A stretch of 5,919 nt of DNA from Proteobacteria bacterium UBA664. Lineage in GTDB: Bacteria > Pseudomonadota > Gammaproteobacteria > UBA7966. The notes below the pieces were generated by a model. The model had not been told where the DNA came from. It worked only from the letters and a program-made list of their open reading frames with translations, and did no database searches. A program made the position numbers and the translations under genes. The DNA lies in assembly GCA_002299125.1 (NCBI GenBank), contig DBNU01000174.1, forward strand, positions 1 through 5,919, in the 5' to 3' direction. This document shows, in pieces, positions 1 through 5,820 of the stretch (within the stretch, counting starts at the first letter, position 1; the number at the start of each line of letters is the position of its first letter).

Positions 1-1192
1 GGGCGGCGAAGAAGGTCACCAGGAGATACGGTGCCAGCCGCATGAGGCACTGTTCCAGGGCGCGGGTGATGGCCGGCAGTCCGCGGAGCCTGCCGCTCAG
101 ATGGCCGTAGACGAGCGCGGGCAGGCCGAAGCACAGGGCGAGCAGTGGCACGCTCGCCTCGATCAGCCGGGCATGGCGTGCACCCGTTCCGGCCAACATC
201 CCGCCGGGGCTGAGAGCCGACCAGGTGATGAGCGCGAGCAGGCCGAGGAGCACGCCAAGGGCGATGGGCAGGGCCCGGTCCGCGCCCGGCGACTGCCCGG
301 ACAGTCCGGTCGCGACTGTGCCGCTTGCCTCCGGGTTACGGTCATCGCCGCAGGCTGCCCCTGGCGGTGGTCGACGCACCAGCGAGGCCTCGAGCCAGGC
401 GAGGGCAGGGATGCTGCAGAGCGTGAGCCAGAGTGCGGAGGCCGCCATGAACCACCAGTTGCAGGTGGGTGCGACTCGATAGCCGGGTGCGATGATCTGC
501 GCGGCGGCCTCGGTGTAGCCGGCCAGCAGCGGATCGACGGCGGTGAGCGCAAAGTTGGCCGAGTAGCCACCGGCCACCCCGGCGTAGGCCGTGGCAAGCC
601 CCGCAAGCGGTGAGCGGCCGGCGGCCTGGAAGAGGGCTGCCGCGAGCGGCGGGACGACCACATAGCCCGCATCCAACGCGATGCTGCTGTTGACCCCGAC
701 GAGCAGCACCAGGGGGCCGAGCCAGGCCCCGGAGAGGCCCCGAAGCGCGCGTCGCAACAGGGCCGCGAGCAGTCCACTCTGCTCGGCCAGACTGATCCCG
801 AGCATGGCGACCACGACGATCCCGAGCGGAGGGAAACGGGTGAAGTTCTCGACCAGATGGGCGAGCAGCCACCAACCGCCCTCGGCATCGAGCAGCGGCC
901 GCACGGAGCGCTCGCTGCCATCGGGTAGATCAACACGCCATCCGAGGGCCCCGCCCAGCGTGGAGAAGAACGCCACCAGCGCGAGGGCCAGCAGGAACAG
1001 GACGGCCGGTTCGCGCAGTCCACTGCGGCCGGGTGACGGGGTATCCGCCGGGTCGAACTCCGACGCTGCCGGGGTCGCGAGCCGGCGTGATTCGAGGGCA
1101 TGCGGATCGGCATCATTTCCCGGTCGGGCGGCCTGTCCGCCGGCATCCCCGGTGCTGTCGCGATCCCTGGCGCTGTCGCGTCTCCTGGTCAT
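1..1192 (-). CDS. abgT: AbgT-family p-aminobenzoyl-glutamate transporter, partial (C-terminus beyond window)
   Basis: Reading the minus strand from the ATG at 1192 gives 397 uninterrupted codons that leave the window at position 1, about 110 residues short of the usual family length of about 510. The protein has a hydrophilic N-terminus (about residues 1-60), TM1 at about 63-84, a block around 110-145 (VENFTRFPPLG, VAMLGISLAEQSG), the signature segment 164-225 (SSIALDAGYVVVPPLAA, AGVAGGYSAN, VDPLLAG), TM helices near 247-268 and 309-326, and SVPLLALCFGLPALVYG at 347-363. The visible part ends at PYLLVTFFAA, where family members continue into the second re-entrant hairpin. AbgT proteins are inner-membrane transporters: E. 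coli AbgT imports p-aminobenzoyl-glutamate, while MtrF and YdaH have been described as sulfonamide/antimetabolite exporters. Family assignment is from conserved motifs; substrate and direction cannot be told here. The start is supported by GAGGAA 4 nt upstream and by the absence of a plausible later ATG/GTG before TM1. It is divergent from ftsK. The symbol denotes family, not proven orthology. Confidence 0.9.
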   Translation of the reverse strand, partial: MTRRRDSARDRDSTGDAGGQAARPGNDADPHALESRRLATPAASEFDPADTPSPGRSGLREPAVLFLLALALVAFFSTLGGALGWRVDLPDGSERSVRPLLDAEGGWWLLAHLVENFTRFPPLGIVVVAMLGISLAEQSGLLAALLRRALRGLSGAWLGPLVLLVGVNSSIALDAGYVVVPPLAAALFQAAGRSPLAGLATAYAGVAGGYSANFALTAVDPLLAGYTEAAAQIIAPGYRVAPTCNWWFMAASALWLTLCSIPALAWLEASLVRRPPPGAACGDDRNPEASGTVATGLSGQSPGADRALPIALGVLLGLLALITWSALSPGGMLAGTGARHARLIEASVPLLALCFGLPALVYGHLSGRLRGLPAITRALEQCLMRLAPYLLVTFFAA

Positions 1193-1388
1193 GTCGTTCC
1201 TCGCGGGGAGTGTGTCGGCCGGCCAGGGCACGGCGCAGGTCCTCGCTGCGCTTGCCGGGCGTCGCGTGAGCCGCCCCGGGGGGCGCCGCAGGTCGCAGCC
1301 CGTACGCTGACCTGTTAGGCTTCGCGCTCAGGATTAGTGATTCTCCAATAATGCCTTAGCAGCGATTTCTGGAACCATTCTCGGGAAT
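1193..1388. promoter_or_regulatory. Divergent intergenic region between the AbgT-family gene and ftsK
   Basis: These 196 bp separate two divergently read genes, so they should hold both promoters. The half next to the transporter (1193-1310) is very GC-rich and includes a C/G-run quasi-palindrome at 1271-1288. The half next to ftsK (about 1316-1390) is clearly AT-richer than anything nearby, with AATAAT at 1347-1352 as a possible -10-like hexamer, but I see no convincing -35 at standard spacing. No CTG-N10-CAG LexA box, as known upstream of E. coli ftsK, was found. An in-frame TGA near 1338 with no start codon between it and 1389 makes 1389 the first usable ftsK start. Promoter location is inferred from composition and gene orientation only. 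Confidence 0.45.
1197..1202 (-). promoter_or_regulatory. Ribosome binding site of the AbgT-family gene
   Basis: On the minus strand GAGGAA lies 4 nt before the ATG at 1192. It supports this ATG as the start, and so supports the unusually long hydrophilic N-terminus of the transporter. Confidence 0.6.
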
Positions 1389-3713
1389 ATGCCACACGCC
1401 GTCCGTCGTCGCCCCGTCCGTCCGATGCCAGAGCTGCACGTTGGCCAACGCCTGCGCGAGAGTCTTCTCATCGTGCACGTTCTGGTGGCCGTGTTCATGC
1501 TCCTGGCGCTCATCGGCTTCGATGCGGCCGATCCGGCCTGGTCTCACACCACCCCGGATGGCGGTCAGGTACGTAATGCGGCCGGGCTGGCCGGGGCCTG
1601 GCTTGCCGACGTGCTGCTCTACCTTTTCGGGGCCCTGGCCTGGGCATTGCCGCCCCTGCTCCTGCACACCGGGGTCTCCACTTACCGGATGACAAGGGTC
1701 GGTGCCGTGCGTCCGACCCTCACTCACGCCCTGCGTGCCCTCGGTGTGCTGACCTTCCTGGTGGTGGGGTCTGCCATCGGCTGGTCCTTCTTCGAGGGGC
1801 CTGCCGCGTGGCCCGCTGGCGCCGGCGGGGTACTGGGTGCGGCCGTCGGGCATCTGCTGCTCGAGGGACTGGGGCCCTTGGGCGGTACACTTACCATGAT
1901 CGCGCTGGTGTTGGTCGGCTGGACGCTCTACACCGGGCTGTCGTGGCTGTGGGTGATGGACACCATCGGCTTCCACACCCTGCGGCTCAGCGGGTGGTTG
2001 CACGCCGCCGTCCTGGCCTGGTGGGGGCGCCGACAACAGGAGACGGTGCGGCGCGATCGGGCCGAGGTCATTCGCCGAGAGCGTGTGCGGCAGGAGGAAA
2101 AACCCCGCCCACAGGTGGCCCCACCCGCGCTTCCGCCGGCCCCCAGCGAGCGGGGACAGAAGGAACGCCAGGGCTCGTTGCTGCCGCCGGTGGTCGATAC
2201 CGCCCTGCCGCCCCTGGCCCTGCTCGACCCCGTCCCCCCGGTCCGCGCCCCGGGGCAGTCGCTGGAGGCGCTGGAGGCGCTGTCCCGACTGGTCGAGCTG
2301 AAGCTGCGTGAGTTCGGTGTGGAGGTGACCGTCGTCGGTGTCAACCCCGGCCCGGTGGTGACACGCTTCGAACTCGAGCCGGCAGCGGGTGTGAAGGCCG
2401 CCCGCATCGTCGGTCTGGCCAAGGACCTCGCCCGCTCGCTGCTGGTGGTGAGCGTACGCGTGGTCGAGGTCATACCCGGAAAGTCCGTCATCGGTCTGGA
2501 GATCCCGAACGAGCGCCGCGAACTCGTCGCACTCGGGGAGATCCTCGCCGCCGAGGCCTTCGAGGCCACGGGTTCGGCGCTCACCCTCGCCCTTGGCAAG
2601 GACATCTCCGGTCAGCCGGTGGTGGTGGACCTCGCGCGCATGCCGCATCTGCTGGTGGCGGGCACCACCGGATCGGGCAAGTCAGTGGCCCTGAACGCCA
2701 TGATCCTGAGCCTGTTGTTCAAGTCCACGCCGCGTGACGTGCGGCTCATCATGATCGACCCGAAGATGCTGGAGCTGTCGGTCTACGACCGCATCCCCGC
2801 GCTCCTCGCGCCAGTCGTCACCGACATGAAAGAGGCGGCCAACGCCCTGCGCTGGTCGGTGGCGGAGATGGAGCGTCGCTATCGCGTCATGGCCGCGGTC
2901 GGGGTGCGTAACCTTGCGGGCTTCAACCGCAAGGTGGCCGATGCCGAGGCGGCTGGCACACCCATCCCGGATCCCATCGCGGTGAAGCGCGGTGAGACCG
3001 ACCCGGCCGCGCTCGAACACCTGCCCCAGATCGTGGTGGTCGTCGATGAACTCGCCGACATGATGATGACGGTGGGCAAGAAGGTGGAAGAACTCATCGC
3101 CCGTCTCGCCCAGAAGGCGCGTGCAGCCGGCATACATCTCATTCTTGCCACTCAGCGCCCCTCGGTGGACGTCATCACCGGGCTCATCAAGGCCAACATC
3201 CCCTCGCGCATCGCCTTCCAGGTGTCCTCGCGCATCGACTCCCGTACCATCCTTGATCAGTCGGGTGCCGAGGCCCTGCTCGGTCACGGCGACATGCTCT
3301 ACCTGCCCCCGGGTACGGGCCTGCCTTCGCGTGTGCATGGGGCCTTCGTCTCCGACGCCGAAGTGCACCGGGTGGCCGATTACCTGCGCAGTCTCGGCAC
3401 ACCGGAATACGTCGCTGCGATCCTGTCGGGCAGCGACGAGTCCGATGAGGTCGGCGGGGTCGGCGGACCTGGCGTGGATGGCGGCGCCGCCGCAGATGCC
3501 GAGGCCGATCCGCTTTACGACGAGGCCGTGCGCATCGTCACCGAATCCCGTCGCGCCTCGGTCTCGGGTGTCCAGCGCAGGCTCAAGATCGGTTACAACC
3601 GCGCGGCGCGCCTGGTGGAACAGATGGAGCGTGCCGGTCTGGTTGGCCCCTTGCAGTCCAACGGCTCGCGCGAGGTCTACGCCGGGCCGCCGCCGGACGA
3701 CCGCGACGCCTGA
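1389..3713 (+). CDS. ftsK: DNA translocase FtsK (cell division / chromosome segregation)
   Basis: This complete 774-aa protein has the FtsK/SpoIIIE architecture. FtsK is a membrane-anchored hexameric ATPase that pumps DNA at the division septum and, through its gamma domain, directs dif recombination by XerCD. Residues 25-190 hold about four hydrophobic segments (for example LLIVHVLVAVFMLLALIGF at 26-44). A linker at about 213-290 is charged, then Pro-rich. The alpha domain follows at about 291-400. The motor has Walker A GTTGSGKS at 425-432, Walker B VVVVDELAD at 549-557 (D553, E554), and ATQRPS at 587-592. After a Gly/Asp/Ala-rich spacer (about 680-706) comes the winged-helix gamma domain (707-768), with SVSGVQRRLKIGYNRAARLV, the KOPS-reading module. 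The linker is far shorter than in the 1329-aa E. coli protein, so total length resembles compact FtsKs. The ATG at 1389 has only a weak GGGAA-like RBS; a second ATG at 1425 (residue 13) is possible but has no better one. Confidence 0.97.
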   Translation: MPHAVRRRPVRPMPELHVGQRLRESLLIVHVLVAVFMLLALIGFDAADPAWSHTTPDGGQVRNAAGLAGAWLADVLLYLFGALAWALPPLLLHTGVSTYRMTRVGAVRPTLTHALRALGVLTFLVVGSAIGWSFFEGPAAWPAGAGGVLGAAVGHLLLEGLGPLGGTLTMIALVLVGWTLYTGLSWLWVMDTIGFHTLRLSGWLHAAVLAWWGRRQQETVRRDRAEVIRRERVRQEEKPRPQVAPPALPPAPSERGQKERQGSLLPPVVDTALPPLALLDPVPPVRAPGQSLEALEALSRLVELKLREFGVEVTVVGVNPGPVVTRFELEPAAGVKAARIVGLAKDLARSLLVVSVRVVEVIPGKSVIGLEIPNERRELVALGEILAAEAFEATGSALTLALGKDISGQPVVVDLARMPHLLVAGTTGSGKSVALNAMILSLLFKSTPRDVRLIMIDPKMLELSVYDRIPALLAPVVTDMKEAANALRWSVAEMERRYRVMAAVGVRNLAGFNRKVADAEAAGTPIPDPIAVKRGETDPAALEHLPQIVVVVDELADMMMTVGKKVEELIARLAQKARAAGIHLILATQRPSVDVITGLIKANIPSRIAFQVSSRIDSRTILDQSGAEALLGHGDMLYLPPGTGLPSRVHGAFVSDAEVHRVADYLRSLGTPEYVAAILSGSDESDEVGGVGGPGVDGGAAADAEADPLYDEAVRIVTESRRASVSGVQRRLKIGYNRAARLVEQMERAGLVGPLQSNGSREVYAGPPPDDRDA

Positions 3714-3782
3714 TCTGGCGGGGGCCGACCGTCCTTCGCCCGGGCCGCGGTTCGCTCGCTGCAGGGCACCGATCAGCGCACC

Positions 3783-3878
3783 CGTCATGCCCGCGCAGGC
3801 GGGCATCCAGTGCCTGGGGGAAAGTGGGCTCACGCCGCAGCCTGCACTTGGGTGTTCTTGTCGGGTGCGGGAGCGACG
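3783..3878 (+). repeat. Dispersed palindromic repeat, copy 1 (REP/MITE-like)
   Basis: The unit begins CGTCAT and contains a perfect 8-bp stem, ATGCCCGC (3787-3794) and GCGGGCAT (3799-3806), with loop GCAG, followed by CCAGT. Beyond the hairpin about 70 bp still match copy 2: a GCCGC-GCCTGC block near 3833-3844 and a strong GTGTTCTTGTCGGG match at 3852-3865, then GCGGGAGCGACG. Copy 2 lies at 5810-5911 in the opposite orientation. The core has the form of short palindromic repeats scattered through intergenic regions of many proteobacterial genomes. The extension beyond the hairpin is my own hand alignment, with about 6 nt of length difference in the middle. There is no T-tract, so terminator function is not indicated. 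Confidence 0.75.
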
Positions 3879-3911
3879 TGCCGCTTCGTCGGCACAGGAG
3901 AACTGATCTCC
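3878..3911 (+). other. Two adjacent small hairpins downstream of repeat copy 1
   Basis: GTGCCG (3878-3883) pairs with CGGCAC (3890-3895) around loop CTTCGT, and immediately after, GGAGA (3897-3901) pairs with TCTCC (3907-3911) around ACTGA. Both are perfect short stems in non-coding sequence. They could be part of a structured 5' leader, degenerate repeat remnants, or chance in GC-rich DNA. No function is assigned. Confidence 0.35.
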
Positions 3912-4043
3912 GGCAGCTTTCCTGCGCGCGGAACCGGCTGAGGCAGCGAACCGAATGCATCCACCCCGAGTCCCTGTCCGCATGAAGTCAACCCCGCAGC
4001 CCTCGTTGTCTACCCTGACGCCTGTCGCCGGATACGGAGATCT

Positions 4044-4048
4044 GGAGG
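4044..4048 (+). promoter_or_regulatory. Ribosome binding site of the flavoenzyme gene
   Basis: GGAGG lies 7 nt before the ATG at 4056. It is strong and well spaced, and fixes this start, which places the hydrophobic anchor segment inside the protein. Confidence 0.7.
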
Positions 4049-4055
4049 CTCGATC

Positions 4056-4799
4056 ATGAGCTGGATCTGGTCCCGAACACTGCTCGCTGTCATCGTCGCG
4101 ATTGTCATGGTTCCGATCGTCGCCGGCGGCTGGCAACTGCTTCTGCCCGGGCTGCGCGACCAACCCACCACGCAAGCCCCGACACCGGAGCAGCGGATCG
4201 TGCTGCCAGATCCACGTGAACGGGGCGATGTCGCGCTGGAGGAGGTGCTCGCCCGGCGCCGATCGGTGCGCAACTTCACGGCAGAACCCCTGACGCTCGA
4301 CCGGGTCGGGCAACTGCTCTGGGCCGCCCAGGGCATCACCGCCCCGTGGCGCGGACTGCGCACCGCCCCGTCGGCCGGTGCCACCTTTCCGCTCGAGGTA
4401 GACGTGGTCGTGGGCGAGGGGGCGGTCGCGGGGATTGCGGCCGGTGTCTATCGCTACGTCCCCGCCGGCCATCGGCTGGAGGCGCGGGCCACAGGCGATC
4501 GGCGCGAGGCCCTGGCCGCTGCCGCCCTGGGGCAGCCGTGGATCAGTGACGCGCCCATCACGGTCGTCATCAGTGCGGACACGGCACGCACCACCGCGCG
4601 CTACGGTGAGCGTGGCCACCGTTACGTGTTCATGGAGGCCGGTCATGCGGGCCAGAACCTGCTGCTCCAGGCCGAGGCGCTTGGGCTCGGCTCGGTCCCC
4701 ATAGGCGCCTTTCGCGATACGCAAGTCGCGGCGATCCTGGAACTGCCCCGCGAGGAGGTTCCCCTGTATCTGCTGCCGGTCGGGCAGCCCGCGAGGTGA
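4056..4799 (+). CDS. Membrane-anchored SagB/ThcOx-type nitroreductase-family flavoprotein
   Basis: This 247-aa protein has the nitroreductase fold of the SagB-type dehydrogenase group, which binds FMN and oxidises or reduces small substrates; SagB itself oxidises azolines in peptide toxins. Residues 8-30 form one hydrophobic helix (LLAVIVAIVMVPIVAGGW) acting as an anchor or uncleaved signal. The catalytic domain covers about 55-245. Visible motifs are RRRSVRNF at 67-74 (the N-terminal FMN-phosphate-binding Arg-Ser element), LLWAAQGIT at 87-95, RTAPSAGATFPLEV at 102-115, GVYRYVP at 130-136, MEAGHAGQNLLLQAEALGLG at 193-212, and VPIGAF at 214-219. The length is normal for a single-domain member plus anchor. 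No cyclodehydratase, YcaO or precursor-peptide gene is adjacent, so a role in azole-peptide maturation is not supported. The stop is 3 nt before the next start, indicating coupling to the small membrane protein. Family assignment is firm from motifs; substrate and electron donor are unknown. Confidence 0.88.
   Translation: MSWIWSRTLLAVIVAIVMVPIVAGGWQLLLPGLRDQPTTQAPTPEQRIVLPDPRERGDVALEEVLARRRSVRNFTAEPLTLDRVGQLLWAAQGITAPWRGLRTAPSAGATFPLEVDVVVGEGAVAGIAAGVYRYVPAGHRLEARATGDRREALAAAALGQPWISDAPITVVISADTARTTARYGERGHRYVFMEAGHAGQNLLLQAEALGLGSVPIGAFRDTQVAAILELPREEVPLYLLPVGQPAR
4793..4796 (+). promoter_or_regulatory. Ribosome binding site overlapping the flavoenzyme 3' end
   Basis: GAGG sits in the last codons of the upstream gene, directly before its TGA and 6 nt before the GTG at 4803. 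This layout favours translational coupling and supports the non-ATG start of the small gene. Confidence 0.6.
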
Positions 4800-4802
4800 C
4801 GC

Positions 4803-5006
4803 GTGTTTGAGTTGCATCTCATTCTTGCCGACATCGGTCTCTTCCTGCTGGTGCTCGCCGTGCTGAGCGGGGTGCTCCTCACGGCGGCCAGGCGTGTACC
4901 CTTGCTCGCCCGACGTTACCCACTGCTCGTCTGGACGCACCTCGTGAGCGGTGTGCTGGCGCTCGTGATCTATCTGCTCACCTATTTCCTTGCCCCAACC
5001 CTGTGA
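4803..5006 (+). CDS. Small two-helix inner-membrane protein of unknown function
   Basis: This 67-aa frame starts with GTG (4803) and ends in TGA (5004-5006). It encodes two hydrophobic helices, residues about 6-28 (LILADIGLFLLVLAVLSGVL) and about 44-65 (HLVSGVLALVIYLLTYFL), joined by a basic loop with R30, R31, R37 and R38. By the positive-inside rule both termini should face the periplasm. His5 and His46 lie near helix starts, in LHLILAD and WTHLVSG contexts; a heme or quinone site is conceivable but unproven. The gene follows the flavoenzyme by 3 nt with a Shine-Dalgarno in the preceding gene's end, so the two are very probably co-translated and may form one complex. An in-frame TGA at 4797-4799 excludes an earlier start. 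I do not recognise the family. Two coherent TM helices plus tight packing argue that the gene is real. Confidence 0.75.
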   Translation: MFELHLILADIGLFLLVLAVLSGVLLTAARRVPLLARRYPLLVWTHLVSGVLALVIYLLTYFLAPTL

Positions 5007-5067
5007 AGGCGGACGATCGATGTGGAATTCATGCGGCGTGCGGCCGCCAGAACGGCCTGGCCCCCGC

Positions 5068-5072
5068 GGAGG
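5068..5072 (+). promoter_or_regulatory. Ribosome binding site deciding the lolA GTG start
   Basis: GGAGG is 7 nt upstream of the GTG at 5080. The longer same-frame openings at ATG 4990 or 5020 would add a Pro/Arg/Gly-rich stretch in front of the signal peptide and lack such a site, and the 4990 start would overlap the preceding gene. Confidence 0.7.
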
Positions 5073-5079
5073 ATGCTTC

Positions 5080-5715
5080 GTGCAACTGCGGCGCTCCTGG
5101 TGGTTGTCCCTTGTGCTCGCAGTGTTTGCCGTGCTTCCCGCGAACAGCCAGGCGGAGGATGGCCCCGCCCGTCTGCGTGCCTTTCTGAGCGATCTGCGCA
5201 CCCTCGAGGCCCGCTTCGTGCAGCAGCGCTTCGATGAAGCCGGGGTGGCCGTCGAGCGTTCGGAGGGCACCTTCAAGCTGGCGCGTCCCGCGCGCTTCCT
5301 GTGGGATTACACAGCGCCGTTACGCCAGCAGGTACTGTCCGATGGCCGTGAGGTCTACATCCACGACATCGAACTGGAACAGGTGACGGTGCGATCGCTG
5401 GATGCGGCGCTGGCCGGGAGCCCGGCCGCATTGCTCGGTGCCGAGGAAGACATCGATGCACTCTACGAGCTCTCTGAACTCCCGCCTGAGGAGGGACTGA
5501 CCTGGGTCGCCCTCGCGAGCCGCGATGCGGAGGGCGACTTCGCCGGCGTGCGGCTGGCCTTCGATGCGCGCAGCCTCCGGGTGATGGAGCTCGATGACAA
5601 CTTCGGCCAGCGTACCCGTATCGAGTTCTCCGACGTGCGGGTGAACGGACCCATCCAACAGGGTATCTTCGAGTTCCGGCCGGCTCCCGGCGTGGACGTC
5701 GTTCGCGGGGACTGA
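5080..5715 (+). CDS. lolA: Outer-membrane lipoprotein carrier protein LolA
   Basis: LolA is the periplasmic chaperone that takes lipoproteins from the LolCDE transporter and hands them to LolB at the outer membrane. With the GTG at 5080 the product is 211 aa. It begins with a classical signal peptide: basic start QLRR, hydrophobic core WWLSLVLAVFAVLP, and a signal peptidase I site after NSQA at about residue 25 (Ser at -3, Ala at -1), leaving a mature chain of about 186 aa, normal for the family. Family features in order are LEARFVQQRF (42-51), GTFKLARPARFLWDYTAP (63-80), the QQVLSDGREVYIHD strand (83-96), LEQVTV (99-104), SPAALL (114-119), DNFGQRTRIEFSDV (173-186), and the C-terminal FEFRPAPGVDVV (197-208). 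It sits 73 nt after the small membrane gene on the same strand, downstream of ftsK as in many gammaproteobacteria but separated from it by the flavoenzyme pair. The annotation is secure; only the start codon is inferred. Confidence 0.95.
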   Translation: MQLRRSWWLSLVLAVFAVLPANSQAEDGPARLRAFLSDLRTLEARFVQQRFDEAGVAVERSEGTFKLARPARFLWDYTAPLRQQVLSDGREVYIHDIELEQVTVRSLDAALAGSPAALLGAEEDIDALYELSELPPEEGLTWVALASRDAEGDFAGVRLAFDARSLRVMELDDNFGQRTRIEFSDVRVNGPIQQGIFEFRPAPGVDVVRGD

Positions 5716-5732
5716 GTCGGTCAGGAGTCCCG

Positions 5733-5760
5733 CGTTGCGCCAGCAGCGTGGCGCGGAACG
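5733..5760 (+). terminator. Possible hairpin terminator after lolA (no T-tract)
   Basis: Eighteen nt after the lolA stop, GCGCCA (5737-5742) pairs with TGGCGC (5749-5754) around GCAGCG. An outer CGTT (5733-5736) pairs with AACG (5757-5760) across a GG bulge. Position and stability suit transcript ending or 3'-end protection, but the T-run of an intrinsic terminator is missing. Confidence 0.4.
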
Positions 5761-5767
5761 GTTCAAC

Positions 5768-5820
5768 CCGTCGTCCCCGCGAGGCCAGCCGTCGTCCGTC
5801 GTGCCTTTCCGTCGTCCCCG
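5768..5820 (+). repeat. Cluster of short CCGTCGTCC-type repeats
   Basis: CCGTCGTCC occurs three times, beginning at 5768, 5789 and 5809; the first and third continue as CCGTCGTCCCCGC. The segment resembles degenerate half-copies of the CGTCATCCCCGC repeat core, and its right end merges with the tail of repeat copy 2. It is non-coding and appears to be decayed repeat sequence. Confidence 0.5.

Larger units (their letters stand above)
3714..4055. other. Non-coding gap between ftsK and the flavoenzyme gene
   Basis: I see no credible gene in these 342 bp. The stretch holds copy 1 of the dispersed palindromic repeat (3783-3878) followed by two further small hairpins (3878-3895 and 3897-3911). No hairpin followed by a T-run was found, so no classical intrinsic terminator for ftsK is visible. 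A promoter for the downstream genes may lie in 3912-4043, but no good -35/-10 pair is evident. Open frames crossing this gap on the minus strand translate the repeat into PACAGMTG- or LDARLRGHDG-like strings, which I recognise as typical artefacts of this kind of repeat. Confidence 0.6.

Noticed and set aside
163..1146. Open frames of 327 (163-1146) and 177 (342-875) codons on the minus strand, and several plus-strand frames, in the left 1.2 kb
   Set aside because: All are out of frame with the AbgT-family reading frame, which alone gives recognisable family motifs and TM helices. The Arg/Pro/Ser-rich translations are shadows.
1271..1288. C/G-run quasi-palindrome in the divergent intergenic region
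   Set aside because: The perfect inner pairing would leave a 2-nt loop and consists only of C and G runs, as expected by chance in this composition; no T-tract or known operator pattern.
1356..2648. 430-codon minus-strand frame antisense to the N-terminal half of ftsK
   Set aside because: His/Gln/Gly-rich composition with no domain or membrane pattern; it lies wholly opposite conserved ftsK coding sequence.
4006..4036. Possible promoter TTGTCT ... GATACG upstream of the flavoenzyme gene
   Set aside because: The -10 matches poorly and the spacing is 19 nt; transcription would begin right at the Shine-Dalgarno. Too weak to annotate.
4056..4799. Azole-modified peptide (TOMM/streptolysin S-like) biosynthesis cluster, suggested by the SagB-type enzyme
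   Set aside because: No cyclodehydratase, YcaO protein, precursor peptide or export genes in the window; both sides are core genes. SagB-type domains are common outside such clusters.
5022..5237. Alternative frame at the lolA start, with MLRATAALLVVV resembling a signal peptide from ATG 5073
   Set aside because: It runs into Arg/Pro-rich nonsense after the hydrophobic stretch and does not join LolA without a frameshift. The GTG at 5080 already gives a complete signal peptide in the LolA frame with an ideal RBS.
2682..5276. Very long minus-strand open frame (864 codons) antisense to ftsK, the flavoenzyme, the small gene and lolA
   Set aside because: High-GC shadow: its translation is low-complexity and family-less, crosses four well-supported genes and a repeat, and contains the PACAGMTG string typical of the translated palindromic repeat.
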